A stretch of 64,000 bases of DNA. Origin: Nautilus pompilius (lineage: Eukaryota; Mollusca; Cephalopoda; Nautilida; Nautilidae). Under the pieces are notes generated by a model. It saw nothing but the letters and a program-made list of their open reading frames with translations. It was not told the origin of the DNA and searched no databases. The first letter of the stretch is position 1. Every line of letters begins with the position of its first letter. This document shows positions 49,012 through 58,013 of the stretch, piece after piece. Where the stretch lies: contig JACATO010001431.1 of NCBI GenBank assembly GCA_018389105.1, positions 91,001-155,000 on the forward strand, read 5' to 3'. Made by a program: the position numbers and the translations under genes.

Positions 49012-50909
49012 TCTCTCTCTCTCTCTCTCTCCATCTCTCTCTTCTCTCTCTCTCTCTCTCTCTCCATCTCTCTCTTCTCTCCTCTCTCTCTTCTCTCTTC
49101 TCTCTCTCTCTCTCTCTCTCGAAAAAGCCTTTGTTCAGCAATCAAAAAATGTGAAAAATACTTATTTATTTTTTTATTTTTTTAGGTTTGCTTATACAAG
49201 AGGAGGAAGAATATAAGTATGCCTTTTATCTTGCTGGTAAGTGTAAAAAAATTTTGAGAAAAACAGCATGTTTCCTACTGAAATAAATAGCATGTTATCC
49301 TTTAGCTCTCTGTCTGCCAACCGTGATGATTCATGTGTTAAATGCCATTAATCTGATTGTCATTAAAGTTTGAAATAAGCACAATTAATTTGGGGGGTTT
49401 TAAGGTGTGAAATAAACTGTTAATTCTATTAAAACAAAGACAACTGATCTTGGACAAAATTTCTAAACAAAGTATGAATAAATACATCATTAATTGTTGG
49501 ATCATTATTATCCTTCCTTTAAACAAGTTTTATAGCAAATCTCCCTAGTTTAAGTTTACTGTGGATTCAAGTTAAAATATTTAATATAAGTAGTATTTTT
49601 TGGAGTTAGTATAACATAATTTTCATTCTTTTTTCAGCCTATAATAAATTATATTAACAAAATAATTTTGTTACATGCAATATTTAGATAATGTTAGCGT
49701 TTATTAGAACTAATTAAATTGGAACCAAAATACTGTACTACCAGCTATGAGTTAAATATTTGGATTAAATTTGTGTTAAAATTCTTTTTTAATAGAGATT
49801 AACAACAGATTGGTCTAATGAAACTGAAATTTTAGTGAGGTAAATCTTGTTATGAACATGTTTCTAATCAGGGGGCCTTGTATAACCTGTGATTGATTTC
49901 TCTCTCTTTTTCCATCTCCATCTCTCCACTTCTTTTCTCTTTCCTCTCTCTCTCTCCTTCTCTCTCTCTCTCCATCTCCTTTCTCTGCATCTCTCTCTCT
50001 CCATTTCTCTGCATCTCTCTCTCTCCCATTCTCCGTCTCTCTCTTTCTCTCTCCATCTCTATCTCACTCTCACTTTCCCATCTCTCTCTTTCTCTATCTT
50101 TCTCTCTCCTCTCTATCTCTATCTCACTCTCACTTTCTCCATCTCTCTCTTTCTCTATCTTTCTCTCTCCATCTCTATCTCACTCTCACTTTCTCCATCT
50201 CTCTCTTTCTCTATCTTTCTCTCTCCATCTCTCTCTCCCTCTCTGTAACCACTAAACTATATTATCTATGAAGATGTCTCTTTTCTGTGGGAGGCCTTGT
50301 GTAAGTTATAATGCATTCCTCTCTCTTTGAAACAAATATACTATTGTAAGTATGGACACCTGTCTAATCTATGGGGCCTTTTATAAGTTCTGATGCATTA
50401 ATATCTTTTGATAACCAATATACTATACTATACTACTCATGTACATGTATCTGACCTGCATCCTACACTATTCGTACAGGTTTCTCTCTAATATGGTGCT
50501 TCTTAACCTCTTTAATAAGCAACAGGTAAACACCCTTCTTTATTGTGGCCATTTTTATTTTAAAATAATCTACACCTAATGTAAAACAGAACAGAAAAGA
50601 AACCTTGGTGGGGGAGAGGGAGAATCCATAAATAACTCGAGATCTTAGAGGAGAATTCTGTTTCTAGAACACTGCCTGGTTATCTCGCCTGACCCACAAC
50701 AGAGATTCCCCCTCTTCTTTGTAGGTGGGTGCCTGCTGCTGAGCTCCACGATCATGGTGCTTTTCAAGTACAAGCAGTGCGGGGTGCCTCCGTCTTCGTG
50801 GTGGAGTGACCAGAAGATCCCCCTGATGAACGGACAGGCCGAGACGGAGAAGCTGCCCCAGCCGAACAGCACGTACCGGTACTACGACGAGGAGCACATG
50901 ATCATGTGA
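32509..50909 (+). CDS. SLC16-type monocarboxylate transporter-like protein, complete spliced CDS (5 exons, 444 aa)
   Basis: A predicted 12-helix plasma-membrane transporter of the major facilitator superfamily, SLC16 branch, which moves monocarboxylates or related small molecules. Exons are 32509-32728, 35465-35608, 37699-38433, 49186-49236 and 50725-50909, all with AG/GT borders and all joined in phase 1; I built the joins by eye. Visible family traits are helix 1 at about residues 21-44 after TGGRKWVVV (a weak form of the family's DGGxGW motif), [10 protein letters not shown] at 139-148 (the YFxKRRxLA motif before helix 5), YAWRG at 174-178, a helix-8 Arg near 271, and AFYLAG at 379-384 before helix 12. 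The helix 6-7 loop is short (about residues 198-218). A TAA lies directly upstream of the ATG in frame, which fixes the start within this exon. Total length is at the short end for the family. The family is well supported; the individual member and its substrate cannot be told from the sequence. Confidence 0.9.
32729..35464 (+). other. SLC16-like intron 1
   Basis: Intron with donor GTAAGC and acceptor TCTTCTAG. Most of it is the large CRE-core/GA array. The remainder (34990-35464) is unique AT-rich sequence with no further exon recognised. Confidence 0.85.
32862..34988. repeat. Large GA array with about 55 CRE-core units
   Basis: About 2.1 kb of units such as GATGACGTCAGTACTAGAG or GACGTCAGTACTAAAG joined by (GA)n with GACAAAGAG, GTAAGGGAG or GTGAGAG blocks; unit lengths are roughly 30-50 bases. 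The core is on the + strand throughout and is strikingly less variable than the spacers. It lies wholly inside SLC16-like intron 1, so it would be transcribed with that gene. Confidence 0.97.
35465..35608 (+). CDS. SLC16-like coding exon 2 (helices 2-4)
   Basis: A 144-base exon encoding residues 74-121. The acceptor is TCTTCTAG and the donor is ACAG|GTGAG. It carries [17 protein letters not shown], the family's basic cytoplasmic loop between helices 2 and 3 (typically N-x-(F/Y)-G-(C/x)-R-x-V-xx-GG), followed by helix 3. It joins exon 1 in phase 1 with a split Ser and joins exon 3 with a split Gly. Confidence 0.88.
35609..37698 (+). other. SLC16-like intron 2
   Basis: Holds a partial tRNA-like piece (minus-strand B box GGGTTCGATCC at about 36350), a C-run, a long minus-strand open stretch at 36487-36915 with no family match, and a CpG-rich end. 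No exon is recognised. Confidence 0.8.
37699..38433 (+). CDS. SLC16-like coding exon 3 (helices 4-11)
   Basis: A 735-base exon encoding residues 122-366. It is GC-rich and has strongly coding-like third positions. The acceptor is TTTCAG|GA and the donor is GCAG|GTGAG. It contains [19 protein letters not shown], the signature before helix 5, then a short basic cytoplasmic loop ([10 protein letters not shown]), then helices 7-11. An Arg follows FTS near residue 271, where the family keeps a helix-8 Arg; the acidic residue usually four positions before it appears to be replaced by a small or polar residue. Long open frames on the opposite strand and in the +2 frame here are by-products of GC bias. 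Confidence 0.92.
38621..38634 (+). repeat. Short interstitial telomeric tract
   Basis: Two GGGTTA units next to a CpG-rich stretch. Confidence 0.65.
40685..41565. repeat. Compound (CT)n/(GT)n microsatellite
   Basis: About 880 bases alternating (GT)n, GTATGTG and (CT)n with occasional CCTGTG, giving a loose higher-order period of 30-50 bases. Open frames exist in all three + frames and one minus frame only because of the dinucleotides. Confidence 0.97.
41794..41947 (-). mobile_element. tRNA-derived SINE
   Basis: Read on the minus strand, a tRNA-like head (41891-41947) has the B box GTGTTCGAATCCC. It is followed by a body ending in GAATGAAGAGTTC. The body shares blocks with the copies at 59456-59625 and 62815-62880 (AACTCTTCAT, a GTAAAC/GAAAAC block, and CGGCCAGTTGGTGAA versus CGGCCGGCTGGTGAA). 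Confidence 0.6.
42885..42998 (-). mobile_element. Degenerate tRNA-like SINE piece
   Basis: The minus strand starts GCGGAGCGGTGATCCAATGG (A-box region) and has CCATCGAGACCC about 35 bases later as a poor B box. It resembles a decayed SINE head. Confidence 0.35.
43978..44283. repeat. GA array with CRE core, + orientation
   Basis: About nine units of GAGATGACGTCAGTACAGAA with (GA)n. The core is nearly invariant. It lies within SLC16-like intron 3. Confidence 0.97.
45366..45415 (+). CDS. Possible first coding exon (16 codons) with strong start context
   Basis: ATG with A at -3 and G at +4 begins [16 protein letters not shown]. It is followed by a donor-like TTTT|GTAAGTTC in a locally CpG-rich patch (about 45230-45370) containing GGCGACGGCGGCCGCC. 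It sits inside the large SLC16-like intron on the same strand. It leaves in phase 2, compatible with an AG at 60643-60644 before the CABIT frame, but one random donor in three would match. This is weak evidence. Confidence 0.15.
45915..45992 (+). mobile_element. Decayed tRNA-like sequence
   Basis: AATTAGCGTCGTGGTTTCAA, then CACTGGACTGTTGAT, then GGTCCAATCT resemble the D, anticodon and T arms of a tRNA-derived head, with the B box decayed. It could be a SINE or a tRNA pseudogene. Confidence 0.3.
47690..48292 (+). mobile_element. Tc1-like transposase fossil (plain DNA transposon)
   Basis: The translation follows the Tc1 transposase across frames. [12 protein letters not shown] matches the linker, then [20 protein letters not shown] (family WGGISYDG...L) and [18 protein letters not shown], then LDTDASKTL (second catalytic Asp region, family MDDNARPH), then [18 protein letters not shown] (family LAWPSRSPDLNPIEHLWG, with the final acidic residue kept) and NFHQLAQVF. 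At least two frame changes and several stops separate these, so it is dead. No terminal inverted repeats were found. It lies in SLC16-like intron 3 on the same strand. Confidence 0.85.
48801..49121. repeat. (CT)n microsatellite just upstream of the 51-nt exon
   Basis: About 320 bases of CT with CCATC interruptions, ending 64 bases before the exon at 49186. It extends the pyrimidine-rich context of that acceptor. Confidence 0.95.
49186..49236 (+). CDS. SLC16-like coding exon 4, 51-nt small exon (helix 11-12 junction)
   Basis: Too short to be seen as an open frame by itself. It begins after a long T-rich tract ending TTTTTTTAG (AG at 49184-49185) and ends at GCTG|GTAAGTG. Read in phase 1 after exon 3, it gives [18 protein letters not shown], which fits the family pattern between helices 11 and 12 (G-x-L-x-D-x-T-x-x-Y-x-x-A-F-Y-x-x-G). 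Its outgoing phase matches exon 5 exactly. The tetra-Glu is unusual for this loop. Confidence 0.8.
49237..50724 (+). other. SLC16-like intron 4
   Basis: AT-rich sequence and a CT/CCATC repeat (49900-50244). No exon is recognised. Donor GTAAGTG, acceptor CTTCTTTGTAG. Confidence 0.8.
49900..50244. repeat. CT-rich repeat with 42-44 base higher-order period
   Basis: Imperfect CT repeat in which the block TCTCTCTTTCTCTATCTTTC, followed by a CCATCTCTATCTCACTC block, recurs three times at the 3' end (about 50075-50230). Confidence 0.85.
50725..50909 (+). CDS. SLC16-like coding exon 5 (helix 12, cytoplasmic tail, stop)
   Basis: The acceptor is CTTCTTTGTAG. The exon encodes [18 protein letters not shown] (helix 12) and a short hydrophilic tail of about 45 residues ending [11 protein letters not shown] before TGA at 50907-50909. 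The sequence GTGAGT overlaps the stop (50906-50911) and resembles a donor, so a longer isoform is conceivable. The preceding bases (CAT) fit a donor poorly, and I prefer the stop. Confidence 0.85.
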
Positions 50910-51755
50910 GTGTGGGGAGCCCGCGACTCGCGGTCGGCTGGGCGAACCATCGCACGGGGGAAGGGGGCGGGGCCGTGGAGCGACTCGAATCTTGAGGAAT
51001 TAGGTGCACATTTGACGGCCTACATCACCTACCCAGGCATCATCCGGTCCGTCTACCGGACATGAACGCTATTGAACGGCTGCGTGGCCTGGACGCATCC
51101 CCGTGAAAGTCCCACAGTAAACCACCCACCAACCAACATCCTGATGATTCAGATTTTGTGCCAGAAGTGGACTGAAATTCCGAAGACTAGTTTGTTGCTA
51201 TAATAATTTGGTCCAACCCATAAATAAATACACACCTGGTCGAAATCCATACATTTAAATGCTAATTACGTGTATATTGGGAGCTTAAGTGGGTAGGTAA
51301 CCAGTGCGCATCACGTTATCGCTGCAGGAAAGTGACCCGGAAGAACGCCAGAGGTGATGCTGTGACAAGAAAATGGCGTCACTTGTCCGTGTCTTCACTC
51401 GTCGTTAAGGTGGTGGTGTTGGTCTTTTTCTTCTTTCTGTCGCTGCTCTTGCAACAGAGAGGAGCCCAAAGAATGGTCAGCCGTAATCTCTGCTGACTCG
51501 GCTATAGATGTCGTGTGTCGTGCAAGAAATTCCTGTCCATTCAGAATAAAAACACTTTGAAAAGTTTTCCAGGGACACGTCAGAAAAGGCATCAAGAACC
51601 GGTGGCGTGCTCCCTTTTCCCCAATAAGTACAGGTGTGGGGGCAGTTCAGATCTGGAAGTCGCATCTGTGTTTTGGATAAGACCTAACAATGACCTTCCC
51701 CCACCACCACCCCTAGTGTCCTTAGCCAACAAGCAAATATAGAGGCTGCAGCATC
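50910..51755. other. Presumed 3' UTR and flank of the SLC16-like gene
   Basis: Two AATAAA hexamers (51223, 51545) and no coding features. The UTR end is unknown. Confidence 0.4.
51223..51228 (+). terminator. Candidate poly(A) signal for the SLC16-like gene
   Basis: An AATAAA hexamer about 315 bases after the stop codon. A second AATAAA occurs at 51545-51550. Neither can be confirmed as used without transcript ends. Confidence 0.35.
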
Positions 51756-52172
51756 GTGATGTGTGGACCGCAGTCTGGCATGGCGGAAAGACAGGATTGG
51801 CGTTTGTTGAAACACTGCCATTTTAAGAATACATTATATTATTGTACTAACAGGATGCTGAGATTTGATGTCTGTGTTCTCCGGGAGGGGCCCACTACAC
51901 GCCCCACGGCTCTTGCTTGCGCTGCCTCTGTCTGGAAGAGAAATCAAGGCATTCAACTACTTACTAGGTTTCCACAGAGTTTTGATATGGATCTAACCAA
52001 GCACCTGCGGGAGCATCTGGATTGTCCGCTGAGAGAGACCTTTCCATGTTTAGCTAATATCATGGAATTAGGACATTCGCTCCTAGATATGGGGAACCTG
52101 GACCACACTATGCCATGAAATCTTATTGATTCAATGCCAAATAGCGAAGCAATAAAAGGCTTGATTACATAC
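51756..52172 (+). mobile_element. Tc1-like transposase fossil, C-terminal part
   Basis: One frame gives WKRNQGIQLLTRFPQSFDMD (family W...GI..L.WP.QSPDLNPIE, with the usual Glu lost), then LREHLDCPLRETFP, then NIMELGHSLLDMGNLDHTMP. After an in-frame TGA in place of the family Trp comes NLIDSMPNSEAIKGLITY, which corresponds to the family's terminal SMPRRIQAVIxAxGG region. It differs from the copy at 47.7 kb, so the two come from different Tc1 lineages. Confidence 0.8.
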
Positions 52173-52367
52173 TAACAAAAATATATCACTTTACTGCTCT
52201 TTATTTGCTGTTTCCAGCAGCAACAACAACAACAACAGGTGAGCAAATTATTACTTAAAGGCATTGGACAAAGCCTTTCTTAGTAATGAATGTTGCCTAA
52301 AATGGCAGTTTTGTGAATTGCATGCAACTTGTGTTTTTTGGGTTAGTGCCATGTGATATATGCTGCT

Positions 52368-52796
52368 GTAACAGACACACACACACACACAGACACAGCA
52401 CACACAGACAGACAGACACACACACCACACAGACAGACACAGACAGACACAGAAGACAGACACACACACACAACAAAACACCACACACAGACAGACACAG
52501 AAAGACAGACACACACAGACAGACACACACACACACACAGACCACAACACAGACAGACAGACACACACACAAACAGACAGACACACAGAACACACACAGA
52601 CAGACACAACACACAGAAGACAAACACACAACACGACACCACACACAGACACACACACGACAGACACAGACACACACACAGACAAACACACACAGACACA
52701 CACACAGACACACAGACAGACAGACACACACACACACACACACAGACACACAGACAGAACACACACAGACCACACACACAGACAGACACACACAAA
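52368..52796. repeat. CACA/GACA compound microsatellite
   Basis: About 430 bases of ACACAC mixed with ACAGACAGAC. Open in several frames on both strands for that reason alone. Confidence 0.95.
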
Positions 52797-53182
52797 GAAT
52801 TGTAATAATAGTGTTCGGGGTTTATCGACGAAGATAATCTGCTACCGATTCGGGAAAATCAATGTATCCTGACGATGTTTTACAACACGAAAAATATTTT
52901 TATTTATTTATTAGCGTTTTATTATTCAGACGTTTTTAAAGGCAAGAAACTTTTCGTGTCATTTCCCTCGACATACATCGGGAAAGGGATCGAAACTCGT
53001 GATTAAGTGGTACGGCGGACGGCAAGACGAGGTTCAGAAGCTGCCTATCGATATGTCATGCGCTGTATTGATCGCCTCCACCCCGGGAGGAACCAGGTAC
53101 CCTGCTGGCTCCACTCGAATCCTCCGCGACGGGTGGGGTATGCGGTAAATGCGTCTCACTAATTCAGAAGACGACGCGACGG

Positions 53183-53205
53183 TCACCGAGGACAGTCCTC
53201 GGTGA
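53183..53205. repeat. Perfect 11-bp inverted repeat with 1-base centre
   Basis: TCACCGAGGAC, then A, then GTCCTCGGTGA. Perfectly complementary arms in unique sequence. Confidence 0.95.
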
Positions 53206-53383
53206 TCAGAAACCAACAGGGACTCGATCGTTTTGGGTCCACAGCGATGACGCCGTACGGTGGGCGGAAATGATTCGGCGCCGTGTTTTTGTCACGTGAC
53301 GCTGCTTAACGAGGCTGAGCGCCACGTGACGCGGATATACAGACAACACGAAAATGATTCCTTCATTAATGATAGCGTTGAAT

Positions 53384-53442
53384 TTTTTATTATTTATTAT
53401 TATTATTATTATTATTATTTATTATTATTATTATTATTATTC
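53384..53442. repeat. (ATT)n microsatellite
   Basis: About 55 bases of ATT repeats. A similar tract lies at 54080-54140 and a (TA)n at 54474-54493. Confidence 0.95.
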
Positions 53443-54097
53443 CATTATTATTTCCAATTTCAGAGAAACAGTGGTGACGAGCGTCTGAGAGGACACGCGA
53501 TCTCTGCACGTGCACTTCCCGACGTCAAACTGGACCAAATATGAACAGGAACTGTACCGCCTGACGTGTGCACTGACAGCCAGCCTCCCTCCCCAGTGGG
53601 AAGGGGGAAGATTAGCATTTTTTTAAAATATGGAAGCAAGAAAGCAGATGTTTGTAAACAGGGCAGAATGGTTTTTTTGGTTTGGTTTTTTTTTTTTTAA
53701 ATTAATTAATTAAATAAATAAGAGAATCCCATCTAAACTCGAATTCAGCTTTAAAGCGACACAGACACCACTCACGTCATCCAACGACGGACATATGCTG
53801 GTCTGAGCTCTCGCTTACACTCAGACACGCGAGACGGCGACAGACTCCACGAGCTCACCCGCCTCCCGGCAGCTTCGCAACCAGTCTTTATTTTTTACTA
53901 CAGTTCTCGCCGCCAGGCGGCGGCGGTGCTTGAAGCCAACTAGGACTTCCTGTCATGCGTACAGTGTATTTCCACGAAGTATTGACATTCTAATTACGCA
54001 TACATTTTTTTAAAATATATATAAAAATTACGAAATACAACTGCCGAGATCTTGCTATTACTTCTGAGCACAAGAAAGTTTATTATTATTATTATTA

Positions 54098-54129
<32 letters not shown>

Positions 54130-55783
54130 ATTATTATTAAATAAAACAATGTACAAATAAGAACGGTAACTGTTAAACAACAATGCGTTTTCTTGTTTGT
54201 AAAAGTTATGATTCTTGTACCTGTTTGTGTGTTTTTTTTTAATACGAGAAAAAGTGTTTGTGTGTGTGTGTGGTGTGGGAACAAGAGGAATCACCACTGA
54301 AGTTTAATAAAAATTGTGAAGTCAAGCACTAACTAAACACCGGTGTACGAAATCACAATGTTGCAGCTTTTCGGTGAAAGTTTAGAGGAACGTAGAAGAC
54401 GATTTCTCTCAAGATGTCCAGCAATTATTCTAACTTTGCACCTTAAAAAACAAAAAACAAAAACCGAATATATACATATATATATATATATAAGCGCTTT
54501 CAAGTTGTATTTTTGTAATTTTTACTAAAATAAAAACGATCAGATTCTTAAGAGTTATATATATATGTATATATAGATACATATACATATATACATATAT
54601 ATATAAGCTTTTGTTATCGCATTTGTTTCTTAAAGCTGGATGTAATTTACGATTTTTGAGACCAGACATTTCTGGATGGAATCCCGTTGAGTTCATGTTT
54701 CTCAAAGACAGTTTTCACTTGTCGCTGACTTCGGGCATAGTGGAGACGTTTCTCTCTGGACAATCTTCAAATGTGTGACCCACAAATGTACAAAAGTTTA
54801 GATATAAATATTTCTGAAAGAACTTTTTTTTTTTTGACGCACTGCGCTGAAACAGCATCATAATTTTTGGAAAATCTTCACACCTCCACGCGCAGAAGTT
54901 TGCAAATGATTTCGGCCACAAAAGATTGCGCTGTATAAACCTCGAAAAAAATAGTGAATTAAATAAAAAATCTTCGGTTAATAATAATTGCATAAATACG
55001 TTATTATATGTAATTTTTCCTGGATGGGTGCTTTGCATTTTTTAGAAATTTTTGAGGCCTTACATTTGTATTGCAACAGATACCAGGACACGTTTGCCTA
55101 TCAGGAAACGGAAAAGTATAAAATTACCAAAATTACCGGTAATTATTTCAGGCCAGGCTGAGGTCGACCTCTCGCTCATGAAAGCATATGCCATTTAAAA
55201 AACTAATAAGCCATGCATATTTTAATTTTAAAGCAGCACATACCTTGATTTGAAGAAGTTAAAACCAACAAATGAGCAAAGAGATTTTACCATTACCCAG
55301 GTATCTTCTACAAATACAGATTAGTAGGTTACTTTTGGTAATTCTCTTTTAAATATCTACGTTCGAAGAATAGGAGTAGCCACTTCTAAAGCATGCTCCA
55401 ATCAAAACGTTGATTGAAACTGTTAATCTCTACATCAGAGAGGGATGGGGCGATTCGCCGCGAGTTTAGGATGTGATCGCGTGTGGACTTAGAATGAAAG
55501 ACAATGGACATTGGGGAGTAAATTAAGCGTGAAAGAGAATAAGGAATTGTTATTTTCCCAGCTACGTCAGACCTGCAGGAAGATTTGGCGGTGTTCATCC
55601 TGTATTTCGCACTCTGCCACCTAAGAGGCAGAGGAATACATACGAGAGACTGTTATCGAACCCGAAGTTTCCCCAGAACCTGTTTCGTGGCAGCATTTGC
55701 CACAATGAAGAAAACCCTTTCCTGATGAGCGTCTCAACGGATGCGTTTTTCATCTTAATCAAAATATGAAGAACCATTTATGC

Positions 55784-57812
55784 GAACTGCAGGTGTCCCA
55801 CAGATATGACAGGGATAGATGATCACCTGTCGCAGACTTGGACGAGGCCACGGAAGAACAGCAGGTGTCCCACAGGTATGACAGCGGTAGATGATCACCT
55901 GTCGCAGACTTGGACGAGGCTACGGAAGAACTGCAGGTGTCCCATAGGTATGACAGCGGTAGATGATCACCTGTCGCAGACTTGGACGAGGCCACGGAAG
56001 AACTACAGGTGTCCCACAGGTATAACAGCGATAGATGATCACCTGTCGCAGACTTGGACGAGGCTACGGAAGAACTGCAGGTGTCCCACAGGTATGACAG
56101 CGGTAGATGATCACCTGTCGCGGACTTGGACGAGGCTACGGAAGAAGAACTGCAGGTGTCCCATAGGTATGACAGCGGTAGTAGAGATCACCTGTCGCAG
56201 ACTTGGACGAGGCCACGGAAAAAACTACAGGTGTCCCACAGGTATAACAGCGATAGATGATCACCTGTCGCAGACTTGGACGAGGCTACGGAAGAACTGC
56301 AGGTGTCCCATAGGTATGACAGCGGTAGATGATCACCTGTCGCAGACTTGGACGAGGCCACGGAAGAACAGCAGGTGTCCCACAGGTATAACAGCGATAG
56401 ATGATCACCTGTCGCAGACTTGGACGAGGCCACGGAAGACCTGCAGGTGTCCCACAGGTATAACAGCGATAGATGATCACCTGTCGCAGACTTGGACGAG
56501 GCTACGGAAGAACTGCAGGTGTCCCATAGGTATGACAGCGGTAGATGATCACCTGTCGCAGACTTGGACGAGGCTACGGAAGAACTGCAGGTGTCCCATA
56601 GGTATGACAGCGGTAGATGATCACCTGTCGCAGACTTGGACGAGGCCACGGAAGAACAGCAGGTGTCCCACAGGTATAACAGCGATAGATGATCACCTGT
56701 CGCAGACTTGGACGAGGCCACGGAAGACCTGCAGGTGTCCCACAGGTATAACAGCGATAGATGATCACCTGTCGCAAACTTGGACGAGGCCACGGAAGAG
56801 CTGCAGGTGTCCCACAGGTATAACAGCGATAGATGCACCTGTCGCAGACTTGGACGAGGCCACGGAAGACCTGCAGGTGTCCCACAGGTATAACAGCGAT
56901 AGATGATCACCTGTCGCAGACTTGGACGAGGCCACGGAAGAACTGCAGGTGTCCCACAGGTATGACAGCGGTAGATGATCACCTATCGCAGACTTGGACG
57001 AGGCCACGGAAGAACTGCAGGTGTCCCACAGGTATGACAGCGGTAGATGATCACCTGTCGCAGACTTGGACGAGGCCACGGAAGAACTGCAGGTGTCCCA
57101 CAGGTATGACAGCGATAGATGATCACCTGTCGCAGACTTGGACGAGGCCACGGAAGAACTGCAGGTGTCCCACAGGTATGACAGCGATAGATGATCACCT
57201 GTCGCAGACTTGGACGAGGCCACGGAAGAACTGCAGGTGTCCCACAGGTATGACAGCGATAGATGATCACCTGTCGCAGACTTGGACGAGGCCACGGAAG
57301 AACTGCAGGTGTCCCACAGGTATGACAGCGATAGATGATCACCTGTCGCAGACTTGGACGAGGCCACGGAAGAACTACAGGTGTCCCACAGGTATAACAG
57401 CGATAGATGATCACCTGTCGCAGACTTGGACAAGGCCACGGAAGAACTGCAGGTGTCCCACAGGTATAACAGCGATAGATGATCACCTGTCGCAGACTTG
57501 GACGAGGCCACGGAAGAACTGCAGGTGTCCCACAGGTATAACAGCGATAGATGATCACCTGTCGCAGACTTGGACAAGGCCACGGAAGAACTGCAGGTGT
57601 CCCACAGGTATAACAGCGATAGATGATCACCTGTCGCAGACTTGGACAAGGCCACGGAAGAACTGCAGGTGTCCCACAGGTATAACAGCGATAGATGATC
57701 ACCTGTCGCAGACTTGGACAAGGCCACGGAAGAACTGCAGGTGTCCCACAGGTATGACAGCGGTAGATGATCACCTGTCGCAGACTTGGACAAGGCCATG
57801 GAAGAACTGCAG
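55784..57812. repeat. 72-bp minisatellite, about 28 copies
   Basis: The unit begins GCAGGTGTCCCACAGGTATG, includes GATGATCACCTGTCGCAGAC and ends GACGAGGCCACGGAAGAACT. Copies are more than 90% alike, with a few 3-base gains or losses (near 56145, 56180 and 56835). 72 = 24 codons, so long open frames run along both strands. The unit carries two palindromic or near-palindromic spots (TGATCA, CTGCAG). Its right end passes without a break into the MULE-like remnant. Confidence 0.97.
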
Positions 57813-58013
57813 TTGCCGCTCACTCGGTTTGAAGATTATTATGTAGGCCGCCCTGCGATGTTTCCCCCAGAAATGTGGTCATTGTACAACAGGACCCTCG
57901 ACAAAGAAGACGGGACCAACATCCACGGAGAGGCTGTGTGCGCACTGAGGGATACGGGCCGAATTGGGAAGAATGCACCCAGCAACACGGAAAGTCGTAT
58001 GCAGCCTCCGTAA
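57786..58013 (+). mobile_element. MULE-like transposase C-terminal remnant
   Basis: The frame gives LDKAMEELQLPLTRFEDYYV, then GRPAMFPPEMWSLYNRTLDK, then EDGTNIHGEAVCALRD and IGKNAPSN. This follows the MULE pattern of FE-x-TYIGR, then a block around FPPxLWN, then RTNNxxEGWHxxL and HPSxWxF. Several conserved residues of the final block (NN, the GWH region) have changed, and no rest of the element is visible, so it is a dead fragment. The family assignment is by pattern only. Confidence 0.45.

Larger units (their letters stand above)
38434..49185 (+). other. SLC16-like intron 3 (10.75 kb)
   Basis: The longest intron. It contains a telomeric tract (38621-38634), small GA/CT runs (38753-38788, 39044-39198), the 40.7 kb CT/GT array, SINE-like pieces, AAT/TTA microsatellites (43030-43087, 43620-43682), the 44.0 kb CRE array, a Tc1-like fossil and the 48.8 kb CT array. 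DNA after about 46 kb is clearly more AT-rich than before it. Confidence 0.75.
52797..55783. other. Unassigned sequence between the CA array and the 72-bp minisatellite
   Basis: Apart from the palindrome and ATT/TA tracts listed, I recognise no gene. CACGTGAC occurs twice near 53294 and 53321. Strongly AT-rich from 54000 to 55100. Confidence 0.4.

Noticed and set aside
52251-52837. Cys/Val- and His/Thr-rich open frames up to 180 codons
   Set aside because: CACA/GACA microsatellite.
55806-57846. Open frames of 366 and 337 codons (+) and 264 and 352 codons (-) with 24-residue repeats
   Set aside because: The 72-base unit is a multiple of three, so frames on both strands stay open. No start context, flanking exons or known repeat protein.
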